A stretch of 6,303 nt of DNA from Zoogloeaceae bacterium (GTDB lineage: Bacteria > Pseudomonadota > Gammaproteobacteria > Burkholderiales > Rhodocyclaceae): the NCBI GenBank assembly GCA_031267345.1, contig JAIRZG010000061.1:1-6303 (forward strand), given 5' to 3'. This document shows, in pieces, positions 1-6,303 of this stretch. Position numbers and translations under genes: made by a program. The notes below the pieces were generated by a model. It did no database searches. It saw only the letters and a program-made list of their open reading frames with translations, and was not told the DNA's origin. Each line of letters starts with the position of its first letter. The stretch's first letter is position 1.

Positions 1-70
1 TTTGAACCGAATCCCCAACCGGGGAGGAAAAAAGCGGGCGTTTTCATCGTAAAACCAACTCCGGTTAAAT

Positions 71-128
71 CCACGGGCTTGTAGGGGCGACCTCAAGTCG
101 CCCTACAGTCACCCCTACAAGCCCGGGG
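71..128. repeat. Long inverted repeat with a second, competing internal hairpin
   Basis: The arms GGGCTTGTAGGGG (75-87) and CCCCTACAAGCCC (112-124) are perfect reverse complements. The pairing extends outward to 71-74 and 125-128 with one mismatch, giving about 17 pairs. Inside lies another inverted repeat, GTAGGGGCGAC (81-91) with GTCGCCCTAC (97-106), which pairs with one bulged G. The two stems share bases 81-87, so they cannot both form completely. The motif resembles intergenic GC-rich palindromes of the REP or small-MITE kind, with a core of the form GTAGGGGCGACC...GTCGCC; that class assignment is from memory and not checked. It lies beyond the 3' end of bioF and could also help end or stabilise transcripts. 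It has no obvious T-tract, so a simple intrinsic terminator is not supported. Confidence 0.6.
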
Positions 129-140
129 TTTTAGGCGACC

Positions 141-177
141 GTTTTGGGAGGGAGGGGAGAGAAACCCCTTCCAAAAC
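141..177. repeat. Imperfect stem-loop downstream of bioF
   Basis: GTTTTGG (141-147) is the reverse complement of CCAAAAC (171-177), and GGGG (154-157) can pair with CCCC (165-168) around a seven-base loop. The left arm carries extra purines, so the stem has an internal bulge. Read on the minus strand it lies about 30 bases past the bioF stop codon. No T-run follows on that strand, so it is only a weak terminator candidate. Confidence 0.4.
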
Positions 178-188
178 ACGTTAGACCA

Positions 189-206
189 ACAGGTCTGAAG
201 ACCTGT
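189..206 (-). terminator. Compact hairpin directly after the bioF stop; possible terminator or 3'-end stabiliser
   Basis: ACAGGTCT (189-196) and AGACCTGT (199-206) form a perfect eight-pair inverted repeat with only two bases between the arms. On the minus strand it starts three bases after the bioF stop codon (TAG, 211-209). A third copy of the arm core, AGACC at 183-187, can also pair with GGTCT at 192-196, so an alternative stem exists. A canonical T-tract is absent on the minus strand, where the following bases are TGGTCTAACG. The position supports a role at the mRNA end; the terminator label is an inference. Confidence 0.4.
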
Positions 207-208
207 CG

Positions 209-1381
209 CTAATTTCCTGCCGCCAGTTCCCGCAGGGCATGGAGGAGTTTCGCCACGTCTTCCTCACGATGGGCGGCGGAAAGGGAAATTCGCAGTCGCG
301 CCGTACCCGGCGGCACGGTGGGCGGGCGGATGGCGGCGACCCACAGGCCACGGCGCCAGAGTTGCCGCGAAAGCGCGAGCGCCTTGTCGTTTTCGCCCAG
401 CATCAGCGGTTGAATGGCGGTCACGGAGGGGAGCAATCGCCAGGGAAGCGCGGCGCATCCCGCCCGCAATTGCCGGATTAACGCCTGCAAATGGGCGCGT
501 CTGGCCTCGTCCGCCTGGATGATTTCCAGACTTTTGGTTGCGGCAACCGCGATGGCGGGCGGTTGCGCGGTGGTGAAAATGTAGCTTCTGGCTTTTTGCA
601 ACAGGTATTCGATGGCCAGTTTCGACCCGGCGACAAACGCGCCGCCTACGCCCGCGGCCTTGCCCAGCGTCGCCATCAGCAGGATGCGCGGATGCGGACG
701 AATGCCGCAACAGGCGAGACTGCCGCGCCCCTCCGCCCCCAATACGCCAAAGCCGTGCGCGTCATCGATCACCAGCCAGGCGTCAAAGCGTTCCGCCAAT
801 CGAAAGAGATCGGGGAGCGGCGCGAGATCGCCGTCCATGCTGAAAACGGCGTCGCTGACGATGACTTTGGTTTTGGCGGCGCTTTTGCTCAGCAGTCGTT
901 CCAGCGCCGCCATGTCGCCATGCGGGTAGCGATGCTGGCGGGCGCGGGAAAGTTGCGCGGCGTCGATCAGGGAAGCGTGATTCAGCCGATCGGCAAAGAT
1001 GGCGTCATCCCGTCCCGCCGCCAGCGTCGGCGTGACCGCCAGATTGGCGAGATAACCCGTGGAAAAGGTCAGGCAACGCTCAAAACCGGTGAATTCGGCA
1101 AGGCGCTGCTCCAGCGTCTCATGCGCTTCCAGATGTCCGCTGACCAGATGCGAAGCGCCGCTGCCCACGCCCCAGTCGCGCGCGCCTTTTGACAGCGCGG
1201 CGATGATGTCGGGATGCGCCGCCAGCCCCAGATAGTCGTTGCTGGCAAAGAGCAGCATCTTTTGTCCCGCCACGGTCACATGCGGGTTCACTGGCGAATC
1301 CAGCCGCCGCCGCTGGCGCGTGAGTCCGGCGGCGGCAAGTTTTTCCAGTTCGGAGGAGAGGGGAATTTCCAGTGCGCGCAT
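209..1381 (-). CDS. bioF: 8-amino-7-oxononanoate synthase (BioF)
   Basis: This PLP-dependent, cytosolic alpha-oxoamine synthase condenses pimeloyl-ACP (or pimeloyl-CoA) with L-alanine to give 8-amino-7-oxononanoate, CO2 and the free carrier, an early step in biotin synthesis. The 390-residue product is close to the roughly 384 of E. coli BioF. Visible fold-type I motifs are FASNDYLGL (45-53), GSGASHLVSG (73-82), the cofactor-stacking His in NHASL (His135), FSMDGD (180-185), the PLP-contacting DDAHGFG (Asp207, His209) and the Schiff-base lysine in TLGKAAGVGGA (Lys241). IRPPTVPPGTARLR near residues 351-364 is typical of BioF rather than of its relatives Kbl or HemA. The 1381 start is the only one that gives the normal N-terminus, although no good Shine-Dalgarno sequence precedes it. 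The gene stands alone here, transcribed leftward and divergently from the Sel1 gene. Other bio genes, if clustered, are outside the window. Confidence 0.96.
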   Translation of the reverse strand: MRALEIPLSSELEKLAAAGLTRQRRRLDSPVNPHVTVAGQKMLLFASNDYLGLAAHPDIIAALSKGARDWGVGSGASHLVSGHLEAHETLEQRLAEFTGFERCLTFSTGYLANLAVTPTLAAGRDDAIFADRLNHASLIDAAQLSRARQHRYPHGDMAALERLLSKSAAKTKVIVSDAVFSMDGDLAPLPDLFRLAERFDAWLVIDDAHGFGVLGAEGRGSLACCGIRPHPRILLMATLGKAAGVGGAFVAGSKLAIEYLLQKARSYIFTTAQPPAIAVAATKSLEIIQADEARRAHLQALIRQLRAGCAALPWRLLPSVTAIQPLMLGENDKALALSRQLWRRGLWVAAIRPPTVPPGTARLRISLSAAHREEDVAKLLHALRELAAGN

Positions 1382-1451
1382 GGGCGTTTTTGTGGCGGGC
1401 GTTGAACGAAGTTTGCCAAGTTAACGCGCGCCTTCGTCTTCTGTCCACTGC

Positions 1452-1479
1452 TTTTTGCGCCGCCGAATGCTGGTAAACT
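1452..1479 (+). promoter_or_regulatory. Candidate sigma-70 promoter for the Sel1 gene
   Basis: An extended -10 element, TGG followed by TAAACT (1471-1479), lies 16 bases after a weak -35-like TTTTTG (1452-1457). Transcription would begin near 1486, just upstream of the ATG at 1515. This favours that start over the TTG at 1455 and the ATG at 1467, which would fall within or before the promoter. It was recognised by eye only. Confidence 0.4.
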
Positions 1480-1514
1480 TCGCGCCATTCCTTAATTCCG
1501 GTTCCTTGCCGCTC

Positions 1515-2273
1515 ATGCCGACACTCCCCGCTGACCACGCGCCCCAATCCCGACAGAATGACCGGGAGACATTTTCATGGCGCCGGACGCGCTTCGCGTT
1601 ATTCGCCATTGCCCTGTTTTTTGCCGCGTTCGCAAGGGCAGAGGGCTTTAAAGAAATCCGCGCAAAAGCGGAACAGAATGACGCGGAAGCGCAGAACAGC
1701 CTTGGCGCGCTGTATAAGGACGGTCTTCAGGGCGTGACGCAGGATTACGCCAAGGCCATCCAATGGTTCCACAAAGCCGCCGAACAGGGAAACGCAAGGG
1801 CGCAATACAACATCGGGCTGATGTGCGAAGGCGGTCAGGGCATGACACAGGATTATGCAGCGGCTGAAAAATGGTATCGCAAAGCCGCCGAACAGGGGCA
1901 CGTCGAGGCGCAAAACAACCTCGGCGTCCTGTACAAGGACGCGCGGGGTGTGGCGCAAAATCATGAGGAAGCGTACAAATGGCTCCTCAAGGCTGCCGAA
2001 CAGGGGGACGCCATGGCGCAATGCAACCTTGGCGGCATGTACCTGCGCGGTCAGGGCGTTCCGCAGGACGACATCACGGCAGGCATGTGGATCTACCTTT
2101 GCGCCGCAGGTCTTGAGCACGACGATTCCCCCGATTATTTCGCGCTATTGGCCGCTGGCAATGTACTGAAAAAACGCTTGACCGATCAACAGATTGAAGA
2201 AGCGATGCAACTGGCGCGCGAGTGGGAAAAAAACATCCGCAAAAATGACGGCGCAGACACAGGGGCGCAATAG
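1515..2273 (+). CDS. Secreted Sel1-repeat (tetratricopeptide-like) protein
   Basis: The predicted product is an exported alpha/alpha-solenoid protein of 252 residues. Sel1-like repeats usually act as protein-binding scaffolds; the partner here is unknown. The N-terminus carries Arg residues 23-26, a hydrophobic core (about 27-40) and a signal-peptidase-I site ARA|EG after residue 42, so a periplasmic location is likely. Four consecutive repeats follow (about 57-93, 94-129, 130-165 and 166-200), each of the form AQxxLGxxYxxGxGVxQDYxxAxxWxxKAAEQGx. The fourth is degenerate at its end (IYLCAAG). A charged helical tail occupies 201-252. In-frame starts also exist at TTG 1455 and ATG 1467, but they overlap the candidate promoter. 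The ATG at 1515 has no clear Shine-Dalgarno and gives an unusually long region before the hydrophobic core. An out-of-frame ATG at 1577, placed right at the signal sequence and preceded by GGGAG, raises the possibility of a small upstream indel. The family call is firm; the exact start is not. Confidence 0.9.
   Translation: MPTLPADHAPQSRQNDRETFSWRRTRFALFAIALFFAAFARAEGFKEIRAKAEQNDAEAQNSLGALYKDGLQGVTQDYAKAIQWFHKAAEQGNARAQYNIGLMCEGGQGMTQDYAAAEKWYRKAAEQGHVEAQNNLGVLYKDARGVAQNHEEAYKWLLKAAEQGDAMAQCNLGGMYLRGQGVPQDDITAGMWIYLCAAGLEHDDSPDYFALLAAGNVLKKRLTDQQIEEAMQLAREWEKNIRKNDGADTGAQ
1683..2114 (+). repeat. Four tandem Sel1-repeat units within the coding sequence
   Basis: Each unit is about 36 codons (the first 37). 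The best conserved DNA block, AAAGCCGCCGAACAGGG, is identical at 1773-1789 and 1881-1897, and recurs with two changes at 1989-2005, so the spacing is exactly 108 bases. Such regular near-identity suggests internal duplication and could allow unit gain or loss by slippage or recombination. Confidence 0.75.
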
Positions 2274-2329
2274 GCGCTAGCCCGATACGCCTTGTGGACT
2301 AAACGCCTGGAGCGAGGGTACCATTACGC

Positions 2330-2339
2330 GCAAATTTGC
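2330..2339. promoter_or_regulatory. Ten-base perfect palindrome GCAAATTTGC upstream of the YbjN-domain gene
   Basis: The palindrome is centred about 38 bases before the ATG at 2373, in the 99-base gap between the Sel1 and YbjN-domain genes. It could be a small operator, but no regulator can be named and a palindrome of this length can arise by chance. Confidence 0.2.
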
Positions 2340-2361
2340 AAGGACTTGTTCACAACACTTC

Positions 2362-2367
2362 AAGGAA
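2362..2367 (+). promoter_or_regulatory. Shine-Dalgarno sequence that sets the start of the YbjN-domain gene
   Basis: AAGGAA lies five bases before the ATG at 2373. The reading frame is open further upstream to a TTG at 2292, but only the 2373 start has both a ribosome-binding site and a signal peptide beginning MKK. Confidence 0.7.
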
Positions 2368-2372
2368 TCATC

Positions 2373-2882
2373 ATGAAAAAATCACTCATCGCGTGGTTGA
2401 TATATGGCGGTAGCCTGTGCGCCGGGAGTTTGCAGCCGGTATGGGCGCAAAGCGAAGCCAACCTGATTGACGCCAGCAACCCTGCTGCTGTTCTGGAGGT
2501 CGCCAGGGGATTTGGCAGCGCCGAATTGAAGTTGAGAAAGGAGGGTGGCGCTCCCGTGATTTCGGGACGCGCGGAGGGCATAAGGTACACCCTGAATTTC
2601 TATGGATGCGAGGAGGGAAAGGGGTGCAAGAACCTTGGTTTCAGCTCCGCGTGGAAGAAAGTAGATGAAAACCCCGTTTCACTGGAAGCGATCAACGCCT
2701 TCAATGCGTACAAACGTTGGGGCAAAGGATACCTGGACGACGAAGGCGATCCCGTTTTGAACATGGATGTCGAGATCGAACATGGCGTGACCCGCAAGAA
2801 TCTGGGACTGGTGTTTGAAAAATGGGCGTACGTCATGAAGTATTATCAGGATCAGGTCGTCTGGAAAGCGGAGAAAAATTGA
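2373..2882 (+). CDS. Exported YbjN-domain protein of unknown function
   Basis: The 169-residue product starts with a typical signal peptide: Lys2-Lys3, a hydrophobic stretch, and a cleavage site VWA|QS after residue 25. The mature part matches the periplasmic type of YbjN-domain protein (Pfam PF10722), which has a fold related to type III secretion chaperones. It shows an IDAS/NPAAV opening, the block GIRYTLNFYGCEEGKGC with Cys79 and Cys85, which could form a disulfide, then VSLEAINAFNAYKRWGK and YLDDEGDPVLNMDV, the most typical family block. The biochemical role of the exported members is not established; E. coli YbjN itself is cytosolic and linked to stress and motility. The gene follows the Sel1 gene by 99 bases in the same direction and could share its transcript. 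No lipobox is seen around Cys16 (GSLC), so it is probably a soluble periplasmic protein. Confidence 0.85.
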   Translation: MKKSLIAWLIYGGSLCAGSLQPVWAQSEANLIDASNPAAVLEVARGFGSAELKLRKEGGAPVISGRAEGIRYTLNFYGCEEGKGCKNLGFSSAWKKVDENPVSLEAINAFNAYKRWGKGYLDDEGDPVLNMDVEIEHGVTRKNLGLVFEKWAYVMKYYQDQVVWKAEKN

Positions 2883-3010
2883 ACGCGTTTCCCTGGATCG
2901 TTTCGCCGTAACGGTTTGGTTCCACGATGGTTGCGAAATGGCGTCGGTGAGCGCATGTGCGGCAGCTTGCGCTCTTCGCGCCGTGCGACATGACCGGAAG
3001 AAAACGACCA

Positions 3011-4219
3011 ATGCCGAACCGCCCGCCGCTTTTACGCCTTGCGCGCCCTGACGACCATCCCGCCATCGAAAAGACCGTTTACGAAGCGTTCAAAAACGCG
3101 CCCCACGCAAGCGGTGGCGAGGCGCTTCTGACGCACAGGCTGCGCGACAGCCCCGCGTTTGTGCGGGAACTGGATTTCGTCGCGGAAATCGCCGGTAACG
3201 TAGCCGGAAGCATCCTATACACCAAAAGCAGGATCGCAAGCGATACCCGCGAATGGGAAACGCTGACCTTCGGCCCCGTGAGCGTCTTGCCCGCCTGTCA
3301 GCGGCGGGGCATCGGCTCCGCGCTGATAGCGCATACGCTGAAACTTGCGCGCGCCATGGGCTTTCGGGCGGTCATCATTTCCGGCCACGAAAAATACTAT
3401 CCCCGCTTCGGATTTGAAAACGCCGGGAAATACGGCATTACCACGCAGGATGGTAAAAACTTCCCCGCCTTCATGGCATTGCCGCTCTACGAAGGCGCGC
3501 TGGATGGGATAAACGGGCGATTCATGCACGACCCCATATTCGAGCGCATCGGCAAGGCTGAATCCGACGCCTTCAATGCCCGCTTTCAAATTCCCGATCC
3601 GAATGTCGTTTTTCCCGTACCGTCGTTTTTCGTGACCTATGTAAAGCCGACCGTCCGCAACAAGAACATCATCGTCGGCGATTTTACTTATTTCAGCGAC
3701 GTCGATTTTGAAAGCCACGTGACGCATCATTACGATTTCCACGGAGACAGACTGATTATCGGAAAGTTTTGCCAGATTGCCGCCGGAGTGGAATTCATCA
3801 TGAACGGCGCGAACCATCGGATGAACGCGGCATCCACCTTCCCGTTCTACATCCTGGAAGGCTGGAAGCAGGATGCGCCGCCGCTATCGGATCTTCCGCT
3901 GAAAGGCGATACGGTCGTCGGCAACGATGTCTGGATAGGCCAGAATGCCGTGATATTGCCCGGCGTCCATATCGGCAACGGCGCGATCATCGGCGCGAAC
4001 GCGGTCGTGGGCGGCAATGTGGACGCATATACCCTTGTCGCTGGCAACCCGGCAAAACCGGTACGGAAACGCTTCGACGATGAACTCATCGACCTGCTTC
4101 AGGCATTCAGATGGTGGGATTTGCCCGTGCCGGAAATCCAGAAAATCATCCCGGTCTTGTCCGATGGCGATCTGGAGCGTGTGAAACGCGCCTTGAAGAA
4201 AAAACCGGGAGATGCCTGA
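3011..4219 (+). CDS. Fused GNAT (YhbS-type) and Vat/CatB-like hexapeptide acetyltransferase
   Basis: This 402-residue protein joins two acetyl-CoA-dependent enzymes of unrelated fold. Residues 1 to about 192 are a complete YhbS-type (COG3153) GNAT N-acetyltransferase: LRLARPDDHPAIE near the N-terminus, LTFGPVSVLP on beta-4, the acetyl-CoA pyrophosphate-binding motif QRRGIGSAL (from Gln97), and the YhbS hallmark YYPRFGFENA. Residues from about 197 are a left-handed beta-helix xenobiotic acetyltransferase of the Vat/CatB kind: YHYDFHG-like HHYDFHG, IGKFCQIAAG, FIMNGANHRM containing the expected catalytic His269, GNDVWIGQNAVILPGV (from Gly304), GNPAKP (345-350) and the C-terminal FRWWDLP. Vat enzymes O-acetylate streptogramin A, and CatB relatives acetylate chloramphenicol, but many homologues have unknown substrates, so resistance is not shown. 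An upstream GTG (2957) and ATG (2990) are in frame; 3011 is preferred because GGAAGA precedes it and the GNAT domain begins directly after. The frame is continuous through the junction. The actual substrates are unknown. Confidence 0.9.
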   Translation: MPNRPPLLRLARPDDHPAIEKTVYEAFKNAPHASGGEALLTHRLRDSPAFVRELDFVAEIAGNVAGSILYTKSRIASDTREWETLTFGPVSVLPACQRRGIGSALIAHTLKLARAMGFRAVIISGHEKYYPRFGFENAGKYGITTQDGKNFPAFMALPLYEGALDGINGRFMHDPIFERIGKAESDAFNARFQIPDPNVVFPVPSFFVTYVKPTVRNKNIIVGDFTYFSDVDFESHVTHHYDFHGDRLIIGKFCQIAAGVEFIMNGANHRMNAASTFPFYILEGWKQDAPPLSDLPLKGDTVVGNDVWIGQNAVILPGVHIGNGAIIGANAVVGGNVDAYTLVAGNPAKPVRKRFDDELIDLLQAFRWWDLPVPEIQKIIPVLSDGDLERVKRALKKKPGDA

Positions 4220-4231
4220 CTTTGCTTGCGG

Positions 4232-4351
4232 ATGCGCCCGAACGGGCGGGGCATTGCCATCGACAAGCCGGAAACCCTGAAATGGCACAGATTGGCGGCG
4301 GAACAAGGCAATGAATCCGCGCAGAATTTTTTTGCGCGGACAGGAAGCTGA
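4232..4351 (+). pseudogene. Orphan Sel1-repeat fragment (39 codons), probable gene remnant
   Basis: An open frame from ATG 4232 to TGA 4349-4351 encodes 39 residues. Residues 17-32, KWHRLAAEQGNESAQN, match the second half of one Sel1 repeat and the start of the next. Compared by eye with KWYRKAAEQGHVEAQN in the protein at 1515-2273, 11 of 16 positions are identical. The codons differ widely, so this is not a recent copy of that gene. No signal peptide, complete repeat or convincing ribosome-binding site is present. The match ends at a run of seven T's (4327-4333). Past it, another frame stays open to the TAG at 4386-4388 with a hydrophilic tail (GQEAETEAAKQSENTS), as if a T had been gained or lost. 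It may be a decayed gene or chance preservation of a fragment; expression is doubtful. Confidence 0.5.
4316..4340. repeat. Perfect seven-pair hairpin with T7 in the loop
   Basis: TCCGCGC (4316-4322) is the reverse complement of GCGCGGA (4334-4340). The 11-base loop is AGAA followed by seven T's. The T-run lies inside the loop instead of after the stem, so this does not fit an intrinsic terminator on either strand. It lies within the Sel1 remnant, about 110 bases past the acetyltransferase stop codon. Confidence 0.45.
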
Positions 4352-4637
4352 AACAGAAGCCGCAAAACAATCAGAAAATACCTCTTAGGCATCTTGCGCC
4401 CGGAAAAATCGCCCAACGTTTCGAAACAACTCATACGGGCAAACCTGCGTCCGACAGGCTGCTGGCGATGATCTTCAAAAGATGATGAACGGGTTCCTGA
4501 CGGCTCGCGTCTGCATGGCGAAAATTACGGGATGAAGCCGCATTTCCCCGCAACACCGTGACATTCTGTGATATTTACATGAAATTTTGTATGAACTGTT
4601 GTACTATGGCGGCAAGTTGATCATTGTTGATAATGTC
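4352..4637. other. Intergenic stretch without a recognisable gene
   Basis: No reading frame here looks like a known protein. The first part (to 4388) is the possible out-of-frame tail of the Sel1 remnant. The middle (4389-4560) has only very short frames. From about 4562 the composition turns AT-rich compared with the surrounding genes, which fits a promoter region for the sensor gene at 4650. No clear terminator for the acetyltransferase gene was found; the nearest candidate is the small palindrome CGCCCG-AA-CGGGCG at 4235-4248, without a T-tract. Confidence 0.5.
4564..4610 (+). promoter_or_regulatory. Possible promoter of the PilJ-PAS-Hpt gene
   Basis: This is the most AT-rich part of the gap before the sensor gene. 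TACTAT (4602-4607) is a fair -10 hexamer, matching four of six consensus bases. TTTACA (4574-4579) would be a good -35 but is 22 bases away, longer than usual. An alternative pair is TTCTGT (4564-4569) with TTGTAT (4587-4592), spaced 17 bases but with poor hexamers. The region is plausible; the exact elements are not resolved. Confidence 0.25.
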
Positions 4638-4642
4638 GGAGG
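4638..4642 (+). promoter_or_regulatory. Strong Shine-Dalgarno sequence for the sensor gene
   Basis: GGAGG ends seven bases before the ATG at 4650. It fixes the start, which also gives a short positively charged N-terminus leading directly into the first membrane segment. Confidence 0.75.
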
Positions 4643-4649
4643 CATAAAG

Positions 4650-6303
<1,654 letters not shown>

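Noticed and set aside
1..84. Plus-strand frame open from the left edge to a TAG at 82-84, possibly the tail of an upstream gene
   Set aside because: Only 27 codons are visible, with no recognisable motif, and the stop lies inside the inverted repeat; it cannot be distinguished from chance.
491..1192. Long plus-strand open frame of 233 codons inside bioF
   Set aside because: It is antisense to a clearly recognised bioF gene and its translation has no family-like pattern; it is a by-product of GC-rich codon use.
1599..2120. Minus-strand 173-codon frame with a repeated pattern
   Set aside because: Its internal repetition is only the antisense reflection of the Sel1 repeats.
3215..3817. 200-codon minus-strand frame opposite the fused acetyltransferase
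   Set aside because: The plus-strand product has intact GNAT and Vat-like motifs throughout, and the antisense translation is not recognisable.
3599..4219. Calling the C-terminal domain a streptogramin or chloramphenicol resistance gene
   Set aside because: The family motifs are clear, but many Vat/CatB-like proteins have unrelated or unknown substrates, and nothing in the context indicates a resistance locus.
4235..4248. CGCCCG-AA-CGGGCG palindrome as terminator of the acetyltransferase gene
   Set aside because: The stem is short with a very tight loop and no T-tract follows.

Overview
The window looks like part of a chromosomal contig from a Gram-negative member of the Pseudomonadota. A betaproteobacterium is my best guess, from the moderately high G+C content, a periplasmic Sel1-repeat protein, an exported YbjN-domain protein, and a PilJ-type sensor carrying an Hpt domain. 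No rRNA or marker gene is present, so this placement is an inference. There is no CRISPR array, tRNA, transposase or phage gene.

Layout from left to right: bases 1-208 are non-coding and rich in inverted repeats, lying beyond the 3' end of bioF. bioF (minus strand, 209-1381) encodes the PLP enzyme of the first committed step in building the biotin bicycle. A short divergent spacer (1382-1514) carries a plausible promoter for the rightward genes. Four plus-strand genes follow: a secreted Sel1-repeat protein (1515-2273), a secreted YbjN-domain protein (2373-2882), a two-domain acetyltransferase joining a YhbS-type GNAT to a Vat/CatB-like hexapeptide acetyltransferase (3011-4219), and a membrane-bound PilJ-PAS-Hpt signalling protein (4650 to the right edge). 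Between the last two lies about 430 bases holding a short orphan Sel1-repeat fragment (4232-4351), a hairpin with seven T's in its loop, and an AT-richer stretch just before a strong Shine-Dalgarno sequence.

The last 82 bases (6222-6303) are all G. This is very probably a sequencing or assembly artefact rather than biology, and it cuts off the signalling gene after about 524 codons.

Apart from co-orientation, the plus-strand genes show no clear shared pathway. The Sel1 and YbjN proteins are both predicted to be periplasmic. The most unusual item is the GNAT-Vat fusion, in which two unrelated acetyl-CoA-dependent folds, both apparently with intact motifs, sit in one polypeptide.
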